A DNA stretch of 64,000 nt from assembly GCA_033852175.1 (NCBI GenBank), contig JAWSUY010000001.1:1-64000 (forward strand), given 5' to 3'. Position 1 is the stretch's first letter, and each line of letters begins with the position of its first letter. Shown here in pieces: positions 35,928 through 45,071 of this stretch. A model generated the notes under the pieces. That model had not been told where the DNA came from. It made no database searches and saw only the letters and a program-made list of their open reading frames with translations. A program made the translations under genes and the position numbers. The stretch is from Agarilytica sp033852175. GTDB lineage: Bacteria; Pseudomonadota; Gammaproteobacteria; Pseudomonadales; Cellvibrionaceae.

Positions 35928-37745
35928 ATGTGCGGGATATTCGCAGCCATTAATACCAACCAAGTTACCGATAATTTGATTTCAGGTCTTTCGTCACTCA
36001 GTTATCGTGGCTACGATTCTGCAGGACTCGCTGTCATTAACAATGGGCGAATAGAGCGTCGTCGCGCTTGCGGGAAGATCAAAGCCCTGTCGGATTTATT
36101 AAAAATATCACCCACGGACGGTCATATAGGAATCGCTCACACTCGTTGGGCGACTCACGGCCTGCCCATTGAGAAAAACGCTCACCCACACATGACGGCA
36201 CGTGTCGCGGTTGCCCATAACGGCATTGTCGAGAATTATGATCATCTCCGACGGCTGCTTGAGGCCAGCGGCTATATATTCGAATCCGAAACCGATAGCG
36301 AAACCATCGCACAATTGATTACGTATTATTTGGACCTTGGCATGAGTTCTGAAAAGTCTCTATGCCGCGCACTTTCTGAAATCGATGGCAGCTTCGGCGT
36401 GGTGGTCATGTTCAGTGATAACCATCAACAACTGTTCGCCGCTCGCAAAGGCAGCCCTTTGGTAATCGGTCGCTCTGACGATGGATTTTACGTCTCTTCT
36501 GATGCGAATGCTTTTGATAAGAAAGTGAAGGCCGTCAGTTATTTAAAAGACAATGATATTGCGCGAATCTCCTTGGATTCGTTTTCTGTATTCAGTTTAA
36601 AAGGTGGCCGTGTTGACCGCGCCTTTCAACCCAGCAGCCACAATATTTGTGAAATTGGTAAAAAGGGTTACAAGTTCTATATGGAGAAGGAAATTTTTGA
36701 GCAGCCCGCTGTATTCGAAAGAACCTGGCAGCACTATTTCAACATTAAAACCCAGAGCTTTCAGTTACCCAAGATTCCCTTTAATCCAAAAACGATTAAC
36801 CGAATTTCAATTGTTGCCTGCGGCACCTCGTATTTCGCTTCGATGATCGCAAAATACTGGATTGAGCAAAACACCAATATCGCAGTGGATATTGATATTG
36901 CCTCGGAATACCGCTACCGCCGAACGCCAGTCAATAAACATAGCCCCGCATTATTTATTTCGCAGTCCGGCGAAACGGCCGATACGCTCGCGGCATTAAA
37001 CCATGCCAAAAATTCAGGACAGGCGTGTTTGTCTCTTGTGAATGTATTGACCAGCACCATGGCAACGGAATCCAGTGCAGTGTTTCCCACCCTCGCAGGA
37101 CAAGAAATCGGGGTGGCTTCAACCAAGGCATTTATTTCGCAACTCACGACTTTATTAGTTTTCACCTTAGCTATTCGGGAAATGAAAACACAACATAAAA
37201 CGCCACCCGCTCTTATTGAAAATATGAATAATTTCCCCGCAGTAATGAATACATTTCTGGATAATGTTGATTCGATCAAAAAAATTGCTTACACCATTAA
37301 AGATGCCACGAATATTTTATATTTGGGCCGTGATATCGCGTATCCATTGGCTGAAGAAGGAGCGCTGAAACTTAAGGAGATTAGCTATATTCACGCGGAA
37401 GCTTATCCCGCTGGCGAGTTAAAACATGGACCGCTTGCGCTTGTTGATGAGTCGATGCCGATTGTGTTTATTGCCCCACCCAATGGCTTACTGCTGAAGT
37501 CGCTTTCGAATTTACGCGAGGTCGCATCGCGCGGTGCGAAAATTATATTAATCAGCAGTGCTGATGGCATTGATCGCGCGAAAGATTTTATTGAACATGC
37601 CATTGAAATGCCCGAGATTGACCCACTTCTTGTTCCGATTTTATACACCATTCCCTTACAACTTCTGGCTTATCACGTGGCACTGTCAAAAGGTAACGAT
37701 GTGGATCAACCCCGAAATCTCGCCAAGTCGGTAACGGTGGAGTAA
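35928..37745 (+). CDS. glmS: Glutamine-fructose-6-phosphate aminotransferase (isomerising)
   Basis: 605 residues. ATG 35928 (AGAGG at 5 nt) is chosen because it makes Cys the residue after Met, the catalytic nucleophile in MCGIFAAI; an upstream in-frame start would bury it. Glutaminase domain 1-220 with SYRGYDSAG, HTRWATHG and HNGIVENYD; two SIS isomerase domains with ACGTSYFAS, SQSGETADTLAAL, STKAFISQ and AEAYPAGELKHGPLAL; C-terminus NLAKSVTVE as expected. Makes glucosamine 6-phosphate, the entry to UDP-GlcNAc. Placed inside the polysaccharide locus it probably boosts amino-sugar supply; a housekeeping copy may exist elsewhere. Confidence 0.97.
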   Translation: MCGIFAAINTNQVTDNLISGLSSLSYRGYDSAGLAVINNGRIERRRACGKIKALSDLLKISPTDGHIGIAHTRWATHGLPIEKNAHPHMTARVAVAHNGIVENYDHLRRLLEASGYIFESETDSETIAQLITYYLDLGMSSEKSLCRALSEIDGSFGVVVMFSDNHQQLFAARKGSPLVIGRSDDGFYVSSDANAFDKKVKAVSYLKDNDIARISLDSFSVFSLKGGRVDRAFQPSSHNICEIGKKGYKFYMEKEIFEQPAVFERTWQHYFNIKTQSFQLPKIPFNPKTINRISIVACGTSYFASMIAKYWIEQNTNIAVDIDIASEYRYRRTPVNKHSPALFISQSGETADTLAALNHAKNSGQACLSLVNVLTSTMATESSAVFPTLAGQEIGVASTKAFISQLTTLLVFTLAIREMKTQHKTPPALIENMNNFPAVMNTFLDNVDSIKKIAYTIKDATNILYLGRDIAYPLAEEGALKLKEISYIHAEAYPAGELKHGPLALVDESMPIVFIAPPNGLLLKSLSNLREVASRGAKIILISSADGIDRAKDFIEHAIEMPEIDPLLVPILYTIPLQLLAYHVALSKGNDVDQPRNLAKSVTVE

Positions 37746-37750
37746 GTCTG

Positions 37751-38479
37751 ATGAGCTATCACAGTATTCATGACTTTCGGGGCTGGGTAAAAACCAGCCC
37801 CAGTCCCATCGCAAAATTCCTAGTCCACGTTTTCTATGAATTACGGGCATTGGATTTACCGGCCCCCAAATTTATTTACGGACCTCTCTACACCCTTTAT
37901 AGCCTCGCTCAAGGCGTGCTCGATAACGCTTTACGCGTGTTACTTTGGACACCAATGTTTAAGTCTCAGGTGGAGTATGTCGGGCGGTATCTTTACTTAT
38001 TTGGCGGCATTCCGTACCTAGCTGGCTCTTTACATATTGAGCTAGGTGATCACTGCCGACTATCTGGCAAGACAACCATAACCGGACGCTGCGTTTCACA
38101 TACAACCCCCACCCTCAGCGTTGGTGACAACTGCGATATCGGCTGGATGACAACGATTGCGGTGGGTAGCACTGTGCGCTTAGGCAATAATGTAAGAATG
38201 GCTGGTCAGTGTTTTTTAGCGGGCTATCCAGGGCATCCACTCGATGCCAAAGCGCGTGCAGAGGGAAAAGCAGAAGAAGACTTTCAAGTTGGCGATATTA
38301 TTTTGGAAGATGATGTTTGGCTTGCCACAGGTGTTTCGGTAATGGCAGGCGTGACCATTGGAAGGGGAACTATCGTTGCCGCCCAAAGTGTTGTGACGCA
38401 CGATCTTCCGCCTTTTGTACTGGCTGCAGGCTGCCCCGCCCGCGTTATTCGCTCACTTGATGCAGGCGAGCAAGCATAA
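37751..38479 (+). CDS. sypM: Left-handed beta-helix acyltransferase, SypM-like
   Basis: 242 residues; GGAG of the glmS end serves as ribosome binding site 8 nt upstream. The second half holds hexapeptide repeats (LSVGDNCDIGWMTTIAVG, VRLGNNVRMAGQCFLAG, LEDDVWLATGVSVMAGVTIG, RGTIVAAQSVVTHDLPPFV) with an ending CPARVIRSL, as in WcaF/CysE-type O-acetyltransferases. Probably acetylates a sugar of the repeat unit. The N-terminal 90 residues are helical and less typical. One-base overlap with the next gene. Confidence 0.85.
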   Translation: MSYHSIHDFRGWVKTSPSPIAKFLVHVFYELRALDLPAPKFIYGPLYTLYSLAQGVLDNALRVLLWTPMFKSQVEYVGRYLYLFGGIPYLAGSLHIELGDHCRLSGKTTITGRCVSHTTPTLSVGDNCDIGWMTTIAVGSTVRLGNNVRMAGQCFLAGYPGHPLDAKARAEGKAEEDFQVGDIILEDDVWLATGVSVMAGVTIGRGTIVAAQSVVTHDLPPFVLAAGCPARVIRSLDAGEQA

Positions 38480-39708
38480 TGAATAAGACGGTAATTTTAG
38501 ACGCAGAAGATTTGGCCGAAATATTATCGCCAAAGACTTCTTCAGAAAACAACACACACAAACGTGACCTCGTTGTTTTTGGTGAAGATTGGGGGGGCTT
38601 GCCCAGCAGTACGCAACACTTGATTCGTCACTTAGCGAAAGACAGGAAAGTATTATGGGTGAATTCTATCGGTTTGCGAACACCCCGATTTTGCACCCAC
38701 GATATAAAACGAATCGCCAAAAAACTCTGCTTTTTCATACAGCAAGCTTTCATAAAGAACGCAGAGAACTTCACAACGAAAGAAGACTTTCACAATATAT
38801 TTGTAATTAGACCTCTGAGTATTCCTGCGCCTAGCTCACAGTTCGCACGAAAGTTTTCTGCTAAATTACTCAAGATGCAGATCGAACCCTATATTAAGCG
38901 TTTGAATCTGCACAACCCCATTCTGTGGAGTTCACTTCCCACCACCTCGGATCTGCCCCCCCTGCTTCCCACTACGTCTCTTGTGTATTACTGCGGCGAC
39001 GACTTTTCCGGATTAGCGGGGGTGGATAACCAAGTGGTCACTCATCATGAAGAAAAGCTAGCCGAAAACGCCGATCTGGTGATTGCCGCAAGCAAGCATC
39101 TCGCCGCTAAGTTTGCGCCGCATAAAACACGTGAACTGTTGCACGGTGTCGATTTTAATTTGTTTTCTCAGCCATCTGCTCGCGCGAGTGATTTACCTAA
39201 GCGTTCAAGACCGACCGCAGGCTTTTACGGCAGTCTATCGGAATGGCTCGACACGGAACTGCTCTCGGCGGTTATTGCTAAGTTACCCAATTGGAACTTT
39301 GTCTTTATCGGTAAAGAATCAATAGACCTCAGCTCGCTAAAATCCCACAAAAATACATTTTTCTTGGGCGCCAAAGAACATGCGGTATTACCCCGTTACA
39401 GTCAACATTGGGATGTATCGCTATTGCCATTTCGTGATAACAAGCAGATAAGGGCCTGTAACCCGCTTAAATTATTGGAATATTTAGCCGTGGGTAAACC
39501 CATTGTTGCCACACGGTTTCCGGCTGTGGAATACCATAAGGGCGTCATTCAGTGCGCCAATACACCCGAAGATTTTATCATCGCGATGAAGCTCGGTTAT
39601 CAAGCCGCATCTCTGCCGTTTTTTTCACGCGCACTGCAATCCCGCATTGGTAACAATACCTGGGAAGAAAAGTCTCGTCAGGTATCGCAGTGGTTGGATG
39701 CGCTATGA
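38479..39708 (+). CDS. GT-B glycosyltransferase, SypN-like position
   Basis: 409 residues. An N-terminal strand, VVFGEDWGGLPSSTQHLIRH, and VLWVNSIGLRTPRF resemble family 1/4 transferases of the TuaH type; the donor half has AGFYGSLSEWLDTELLSAVI, FIGKES, VSLLPFRDNKQIRACNPLKL and LEYLAVGKPIVATRFPAVEY. Cytoplasmic. The first 30 residues are extra and polar. It ends in an ATGA overlap with the chain-length protein gene. Sugar specificity unknown. Confidence 0.82.
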   Translation: MNKTVILDAEDLAEILSPKTSSENNTHKRDLVVFGEDWGGLPSSTQHLIRHLAKDRKVLWVNSIGLRTPRFCTHDIKRIAKKLCFFIQQAFIKNAENFTTKEDFHNIFVIRPLSIPAPSSQFARKFSAKLLKMQIEPYIKRLNLHNPILWSSLPTTSDLPPLLPTTSLVYYCGDDFSGLAGVDNQVVTHHEEKLAENADLVIAASKHLAAKFAPHKTRELLHGVDFNLFSQPSARASDLPKRSRPTAGFYGSLSEWLDTELLSAVIAKLPNWNFVFIGKESIDLSSLKSHKNTFFLGAKEHAVLPRYSQHWDVSLLPFRDNKQIRACNPLKLLEYLAVGKPIVATRFPAVEYHKGVIQCANTPEDFIIAMKLGYQAASLPFFSRALQSRIGNNTWEEKSRQVSQWLDAL

Positions 39709-41228
39709 ATGGTATTGCCTACAGAGTGTATTGCATATTACACGGTGGGTGGCGACGTCGTTACACGATTGCTATCCCCACCCTTATTTTCCCCATTATT
39801 GGCTTGCTTGTCGGCATTAGCAGTCCCAAGCACTACAAGGCCCACACCAGTATGTTGATTCAAGAAACGGCCAAGATGAATCCATTTTTAGAGGATTTTG
39901 CGGTTTCTTCAATGCTAAAAGAACGCGTTGATGCGCTTAATACGCTTTTGCACAGTCGACACATTCTTCAATCCGTTGCCTTGGAGTTGGAATTGATTAA
40001 TTCAGAAACGAGCGACGCCCAACGCGACACTATCGTCGCTCAGCTTTCATCAAGCCTCACGATGCAAATGATCGGTAAGGATTTAATACGTATCGATCAT
40101 ACGGCCGCCGATGCGGAAAAGATGGAAGCATTTTTACAGTCAGTAAGTACGCATTTTATCGAGCAGTTACTCGCACCCGAGCGCTCGTCTATCACTGACT
40201 CGGCCTTTTTCCTCAATGAGCATTTGGAACGACGACGCGTCGATTTAGATATAGCAGAGCAAGCATTGTCAGACTTTAAATCTGAGCACGCAGAAGCCTT
40301 ACCAGAATTACACAGTTTGAATATCACACGGCTCAATCAATTGAGACAATCCTTAGCGGAACACGAAGCCGAACTTTCCGGTGCAGTGAATAATGTCAGC
40401 GGTATTAAACAGCTGTTGTCACAAACGAATCCGGTCATAGCCAAGCTTGAAGAAGCTATTGTAGAAAACCGCAGTGCATTGGCCTTACTCAGCGCTCGCT
40501 ACACCGACCGACACAGTAAGGTACAGGCGGTGAAGCGAACACTGCGTCGCTTAGAAGCCGAGCGCTCTAACACGATTGACGTTACGGAGCGCATTGTCGA
40601 TGAAGATGCCTTATGGGATATTGCAGTGTCACGCCAAAACAGCGCGATTAACACCTCCAGTCAAAAACGTAAGCCAACAGATCAGCCAGACGCTCATCCG
40701 ATTCTCATTTCGCAGCTCGGCAATTTACTTGCGGCCAAGCGAAAGGCCGACAGCCTCGATAACAACATCTCCCGTTTAAAATCATTGATCCACGACCTGA
40801 ATGAAAACGTCAATAGTTTTGGCGATAAAGAAAATCAGTTGATTCGCTTGCAACGGGATTTGAAGGTCAAACGCGACATTTACGAAGAGCTGTTGCAACG
40901 CTATGAGATGGCCAAAGTTACCGGATCGTTAGGACAGTTCGAACAAGCCAAACGGGTGAAAGTGATCGACCGCCCCTTCACGCCGACTGCCCCCAACAAC
41001 ATTCATTTCATTGTATTTTTTATTGCGGGTATTTTTGGCGGCCTATTTCTCGGTTGTGGTTTTTCCGTAGTACTGGAAATGTGTGACACCACTGTCCGTT
41101 ACCGCAGTACGCTCGAAAACATTACTCAGGTTCCCGTTATCAGCCGCATTCCCTACATTCAAGAGAATGTGATTTTTATTGAAAATGAAGAATTTCAAGA
41201 AACGACAATAAGAGGCTCTATAGTATGA
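39705..41228 (+). CDS. sypO: Wzz/PCP-type chain-length determinant protein, SypO-like
   Basis: 507 residues from ATG 39705 (GGA at 6 nt, ATGA overlap with the preceding gene). TM1 near 18-36 and TM2 near 430-455 bracket a large periplasmic coiled-coil domain with the PCP end motif PFTPTAPNN before TM2. No C-terminal kinase domain is present, so any partner ATPase must be separate; the SypD-like protein at 48090 is the candidate. Sets polymer length and links assembly to export. Confidence 0.88.
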   Translation: MNGIAYRVYCILHGGWRRRYTIAIPTLIFPIIGLLVGISSPKHYKAHTSMLIQETAKMNPFLEDFAVSSMLKERVDALNTLLHSRHILQSVALELELINSETSDAQRDTIVAQLSSSLTMQMIGKDLIRIDHTAADAEKMEAFLQSVSTHFIEQLLAPERSSITDSAFFLNEHLERRRVDLDIAEQALSDFKSEHAEALPELHSLNITRLNQLRQSLAEHEAELSGAVNNVSGIKQLLSQTNPVIAKLEEAIVENRSALALLSARYTDRHSKVQAVKRTLRRLEAERSNTIDVTERIVDEDALWDIAVSRQNSAINTSSQKRKPTDQPDAHPILISQLGNLLAAKRKADSLDNNISRLKSLIHDLNENVNSFGDKENQLIRLQRDLKVKRDIYEELLQRYEMAKVTGSLGQFEQAKRVKVIDRPFTPTAPNNIHFIVFFIAGIFGGLFLGCGFSVVLEMCDTTVRYRSTLENITQVPVISRIPYIQENVIFIENEEFQETTIRGSIV

Positions 41229-42310
41229 AAACGGTTATTCAAGTCGTTCAGCACCTATCGCCAGGCGGAATTGAAGTTATGGCGTTAGAGCTAAAAAAAT
41301 GCAATCAAAAAAATATGCGTATGTTGATTGTCAGCCTCGAAGGCGAAAAAACCTCTTCAGTTCAGCAGTGGAAACGCTTGGAAGAATTTCAACACGATTT
41401 ACTGTTTATGAACAAGCAACCTGGGTTCGACTTTTCGTTGATTCCGCGTTTAACCCAGTTATTCAAAAATAGCGGTGCTGAAGTCGTCCACACGCATCAT
41501 ATTGGCCCGCTTATATACGGCGGTATCGCGGCACGGCTCAGTGGGATAAAACGTTTGATACACACCGAGCATGATGCTTGGCACTTGAGTAATTTAAAAC
41601 GCTGCTGCCTTGAACGTATCACCCTTGCGGTTACACATCCGTATTTGGTGGCCGATGCTGATGTTGTCGCAGATCAAATGGCATATCGTTTAAAGAAAAA
41701 GGAAGTGCATGTGATTAAAAATGGAATCGATGTGGAGCATTTTTGTCCTGGAGATGAGTTCCGTGCCCGACACCAGTTAAAGCTGCCCATCGGGGTGAAA
41801 ATTATTGGCTGCGCCGGTCGCTTAGAACACATCAAAGGGCAATCGCATTTAATACATGCTTTGCGAAAGCTTGATGAGCATATACATGTGGCATTTGCCG
41901 GGGACGGCAGCCAACGTGAATATTTAGAAGGTCTGAGCCATCGACTGGGTTTAGAAAATCGTATTCATTTTTTGGGTTCTATTGATGATATGCCTTGTTT
42001 TTACCAAGCCATCGATGCTTTTTGCCTACCATCATTGCGCGAAGGGATGCCTCTATCGGTTCTCGAAGCCCAGGCTTGCGGCGTGCCCGCCGTAATAAGC
42101 GATACCGGTGGAGCCAAAGAAGCCTTGTGCCACAACTCAGGCTATCTCGTCGTTCCTGGTGATAGCGATGCCATTGCTAAAGGCTTGAACAAAATACTCA
42201 ATGAGTCTAGTAACGTTAATCCACGCGTCTTTGTTGAAAACGTAGCGAATTTACAAACCATGGCCAAAGCGTATGCCGAGCTGTGTAAGACCAGTGGAGA
42301 AGCCGCATGA
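41225..42310 (+). CDS. Family 4 glycosyltransferase, SypP-like position
   Basis: 361 residues; AGAGG at 9 nt and ATGA overlap with the preceding gene. GT-B fold with VVQHLSPGGIEVMALEL and VVHTHHIGPLIYGGIAARL, then IIGCAGRLEHIKGQSHLI, FAGDGSQREYLE and LPSLREGMPLSVLEAQACGV with the EX7E glutamates, and SDTGGAKEAL. Sequence resembles transferases with PEP-CTERM or Syp-type exopolysaccharide loci. ATGA overlap with the next gene. Confidence 0.87.
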   Translation: MKTVIQVVQHLSPGGIEVMALELKKCNQKNMRMLIVSLEGEKTSSVQQWKRLEEFQHDLLFMNKQPGFDFSLIPRLTQLFKNSGAEVVHTHHIGPLIYGGIAARLSGIKRLIHTEHDAWHLSNLKRCCLERITLAVTHPYLVADADVVADQMAYRLKKKEVHVIKNGIDVEHFCPGDEFRARHQLKLPIGVKIIGCAGRLEHIKGQSHLIHALRKLDEHIHVAFAGDGSQREYLEGLSHRLGLENRIHFLGSIDDMPCFYQAIDAFCLPSLREGMPLSVLEAQACGVPAVISDTGGAKEALCHNSGYLVVPGDSDAIAKGLNKILNESSNVNPRVFVENVANLQTMAKAYAELCKTSGEAA

Positions 42311-43470
42311 TTATTGAAGTGATCACCTTATTTTCGATTGCCATGGTGATATACCACCATGCTGGCTACCCTGTTTTGTTAAAATTGGTATTACGGTTTT
42401 CACATCCGAAGCCCCACCCTCATCTCGATATAGATTTTGAACACGATGCCCCTAAAGACTTACCCACAATTACCATTATTATTCCGGCCTACAACGAAGA
42501 AAAATATATTGCCGAAAAAATTCGTAATTTGGCGTGTTTAAATTATCCCAAAGATAAATTCGAAGTCATCATCGCCGCCGACGGCTGTAGAGACAAGACG
42601 GTGGAGATTGCGATTAAAACTAATCGAGAATACCTATGCCGTAATTTACGTATAAAAATTATTGAGTTTCCGAAAAACAGAGGGAAAATTCTAATTTTGA
42701 ACGCACTTGTTCCACAGGTAAAAAGCGACCTTGTGGCCCTCTCCGACGTTTCATCGATTATCTCTATAGATGCGCTCAGTGTAAGCGCCGAGCGTTTTAT
42801 GGATAGCTCCGTTGGTGGCGTAAACGGCAACTACAGAATACTCAACCCCGGATCGAAAGGCGAAGCTCACTATTGGGAATATCAGAGAGCGATACAAATT
42901 GGCGAAGAAACGCTTGGGTCCTGCCTCGGCGCGCACGGTGCGTTTTATATGATACGCCAGCGTTTGTTTGAGCGTATCCCCAAGGATTCAGTAAACGATG
43001 ATTTTATTATTCCCATGAATATCATCGCCCAAGGCTATAAGGTCGTTTATGAGCCTCGGTTAAATGCAATTGAACTGGAACAAGCAAGTGATGAGCAGGA
43101 CTGGCGGCGCCGCCTTCGCATCAGTTTTGGTAACGCTCAGCAGGTTGTGTATTTACATAAGCTATTTCACCCAAAATATCGAGGTGTCGCCTTTGCCTTT
43201 ATTTCAGGTAAAGCTCTTCGGCTGACGATGCCATTTTTTATGATAATCAGTTTGGCTGGCTGTGCCTTATTGATGGCCCAACCTCTATTTTTATTCTTGG
43301 CCCTATCCCAGGCGGCCTTATACCTTACCGCTTTGGGAACGCAGTTTTCTCCTTTACTACAGAAGAATGTGCTGCTTAAAACTTTGCACTATCTCGTGCT
43401 AGGCCATGTTGCTAACTTTATCGGTGGAATGGCTTTTTATACGGGAAGAAAACTCAACTCTTGGTCTTAG
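42307..43470 (+). CDS. sypQ: Family 2 membrane glycosyltransferase, SypQ-like
   Basis: 387 residues; GGAG at 7 nt. An N-terminal TM (1-25), then a GT2 domain: TITIIIPAYNEEKYIAEKI, VIIAADGCRDKTVEIA, LVALSDVSSIIS as the DxD-like site, GAHGAFYMIRQRLFE, DDFIIPMNI and QDWRRRLRISFGNAQQ as the QxxRW-like block. Three C-terminal hydrophobic segments follow. The processive-type layout suggests it adds a sugar at the membrane. Its last bases run into the region upstream of the sugar-phosphate transferase gene. Confidence 0.88.
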   Translation: MIIEVITLFSIAMVIYHHAGYPVLLKLVLRFSHPKPHPHLDIDFEHDAPKDLPTITIIIPAYNEEKYIAEKIRNLACLNYPKDKFEVIIAADGCRDKTVEIAIKTNREYLCRNLRIKIIEFPKNRGKILILNALVPQVKSDLVALSDVSSIISIDALSVSAERFMDSSVGGVNGNYRILNPGSKGEAHYWEYQRAIQIGEETLGSCLGAHGAFYMIRQRLFERIPKDSVNDDFIIPMNIIAQGYKVVYEPRLNAIELEQASDEQDWRRRLRISFGNAQQVVYLHKLFHPKYRGVAFAFISGKALRLTMPFFMIISLAGCALLMAQPLFLFLALSQAALYLTALGTQFSPLLQKNVLLKTLHYLVLGHVANFIGGMAFYTGRKLNSWS

Positions 43471-43580
43471 AATTGCAAAGAAAACATGAGAGTTTAACTT
43501 ATCGATTATTACGTATGAAGACTCGCCATAAAACACGAATCAAACATAATCGAACGAACCGTTACATGAGGGTAAAAACA

Positions 43581-44246
43581 ATGGATGATTTAATGTTAAT
43601 GAAAACACTGGATGATGAGCTTAACCAGGATACCGTTGTTCGAATGAAACGCGTGTCCGATATCATCACGGCTCTGATAATTTTGCTTGTTACTGCGCCG
43701 CTTTTCCCGCTTATTGCACTGGCTATACGACTGGATTCAAAAGGCCCTATTTTCTTTTCGCAAATGCGTATTGGTTTGTGTATGCCGATGAAAACCCACC
43801 TATTTTGTATGATAAAGTTTCGTACAATGGTGACGGATGCCGAGGCCAAAAACGGTGCTGTATGGGCAGCAAAGAATGATTGTAGAATTACGCGGGTTGG
43901 CAAATTTTTGCGGCATACACGATTGGATGAACTGCCTCAGATGATTAATGTTTTACGCGGGGAGATGTCACTAATAGGCCCCAGACCCGAGCGCCCAGGC
44001 TTTTACGATAAGTTGGAAACAGCCATTCCGTATTTCGCCGAGCGTACTTATGGGGTATTGCCAGGGGTTACTGGGCTAGCACAGATTAACCAGGGATATG
44101 ATACCTGTATTGAGGATGTACGCTCTAAGCTGGGTTACGATTTGGCGTATTCTTTGGCTCTGAGTGATTTAGTCTCTTGGTTAAAAATGGATTTCTATAT
44201 CGCATGGAAAACGGTTTTTGTGATGATTATGGGCCGAGGACAGTGA
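43581..44246 (+). CDS. sypR: Undecaprenyl-phosphate sugar phosphotransferase, SypR-like
   Basis: 221 residues if ATG 43581 is used (GAGGG at 8 nt); in-frame starts at 43461 (TTG), 43515 and 43566 would add a basic leader. One TM near 27-50 after KRVSDIITALIILLV, then the bacterial sugar transferase core: KGPIFFSQMRIG, MIKFRTMVTDAE, RVGKFLRHTRLDELPQM, GEMSLIGPRPERPGFY and GVLPGVTGLAQIN. It starts repeat-unit synthesis by moving a sugar 1-phosphate to undecaprenyl phosphate. Last gene of the assembly module. Confidence 0.92.
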   Translation: MDDLMLMKTLDDELNQDTVVRMKRVSDIITALIILLVTAPLFPLIALAIRLDSKGPIFFSQMRIGLCMPMKTHLFCMIKFRTMVTDAEAKNGAVWAAKNDCRITRVGKFLRHTRLDELPQMINVLRGEMSLIGPRPERPGFYDKLETAIPYFAERTYGVLPGVTGLAQINQGYDTCIEDVRSKLGYDLAYSLALSDLVSWLKMDFYIAWKTVFVMIMGRGQ

Positions 44247-44331
44247 GATTAAAATGGTGTTGATATTATATTTCGCGTGGTTATTTCGATGAATTTTATT
44301 CTCTTAAATTAATAGCTGTAAGCCCGCGATT

Positions 44332-44414
44332 GCACTACGGGAAGTGTTTGCAAGACATACAACAAAGTACGCATATGTACTCGTGATGTGTATTGCAAAC
44401 ACTTCCCGTAGTGC
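44332..44414. repeat. Large perfect inverted repeat (22-bp arms) with an inner dyad
   Basis: The arms 44332-44353 and 44393-44414 are exact reverse complements; each contains CTACGGGAAGTGTTTGCAA or its complement. The 39-nt spacer holds a further AGTAC/GTACT dyad, so the whole can fold into one long cruciform or hairpin. No T tract follows on either strand. It lies between the sugar-transferase gene and the candidate enhancers of the export operon. It may be a transcription-separating hairpin or a small mobile palindrome; no target duplication is evident. Confidence 0.85.
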
Positions 44415-44513
44415 TATAACGACGTCAAGCATATACAGCCAGCAATCCAGAAAGTCAGAGAACAGCGCTGCAACTGGCTACTAATTAGTGCCCATCCTCA
44501 CTTCGCAATTCAG

Positions 44514-44528
44514 TTCGCATTCTGCGAA
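44514..44528. promoter_or_regulatory. Candidate SypG-type enhancer upstream of the sypA-like gene, site 1
   Basis: TTCGCA-TTC-TGCGAA is a perfect 15-bp dyad with 6-bp arms and the best copy of the motif in the window. It lies about 95 bp upstream of a sigma-54-type element, an ideal distance for activator looping. Confidence 0.7.
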
Positions 44529-44547
44529 TGAAAATTAAGACTTTCCT

Positions 44548-44562
44548 TTTGCAAAATGAAAA
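44548..44562. promoter_or_regulatory. Candidate SypG-type enhancer upstream of the sypA-like gene, site 2
   Basis: TTTGCA-AAA-TGAAAA differs from the dyad consensus by one base in the right arm. It starts 34 bp after site 1, about three helical turns, so two activator dimers could bind on the same face. Confidence 0.5.
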
Positions 44563-44623
44563 ACCCTACCTCAAGACATGGTAAACCCTTGTTTTTATTG
44601 TATTTTATCTATTTTTACAAGGT

Positions 44624-44639
44624 TGGCCCAATCTTCGCA
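44624..44639 (+). promoter_or_regulatory. Sigma-54 promoter of the export and regulatory operon
   Basis: TGGCCCAATCTTCGCA keeps the invariant GG and GC ten bases apart and differs from TGGCACR-N4-TTGCW at two positions. The start site would be near 44651, about 68 nt before the first gene. Confidence 0.6.
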
Positions 44640-44718
44640 ACACCCTCTTTAGATGTAAAAGTGCGATAAGCCTTCGCTCTGCTTACAACCTTTAGCGATA
44701 TATATTTTGGAGATAAGT

Positions 44719-45066
44719 ATGCAAATTTCAATCAAACTCAGTTCTAACCACGACGTCCTTGTTGCGCTCAGTGGTGAATTCGACGCCCACGGCTGCCAAG
44801 AGATTCGAGAAGAATTGGAGTGCGCAGCCAAGCAATGTGGAGGCGGAACGTTGTACCTCGACTTGGCAGATGTAAGCTTTTTGGATTCATCTGGTATTGG
44901 GGCAACTGTTTTTTTGTTTAAACGTGTGCGAGCAGTCAGTGGAACACTACATCTTCTCAATGTTCGTGGACAGCCACTTGAGCTGATGTCTCTTTTACGT
45001 GTGGGCGAAGCTATTCCGCTCAGTGAGTATGGCGATAACAAATCTCAACCTGCAGCCTCGATGTAG
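44719..45066 (+). CDS. sypA: STAS-domain anti-sigma-factor-antagonist-like protein, SypA-like
   Basis: 115 residues from ATG 44719, which has GGAG at 7 nt; a TTG at 44707 is in frame but less likely. Single STAS domain: VLVALSGEFDAHGCQEIRE, LYLDLADVSFLDSSGIGATV and a closing LLRVGEAIPL. The DSSGIG block (residues 56-61) supplies the phosphorylated Ser of the family. In V. fischeri SypA is switched by SypE through phosphorylation and dephosphorylation and is needed for biofilm; the matching enzyme is encoded at 51410. First gene of the regulatory and export operon. Confidence 0.9.
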   Translation: MQISIKLSSNHDVLVALSGEFDAHGCQEIREELECAAKQCGGGTLYLDLADVSFLDSSGIGATVFLFKRVRAVSGTLHLLNVRGQPLELMSLLRVGEAIPLSEYGDNKSQPAASM

Positions 45067-45071
45067 CCGTC

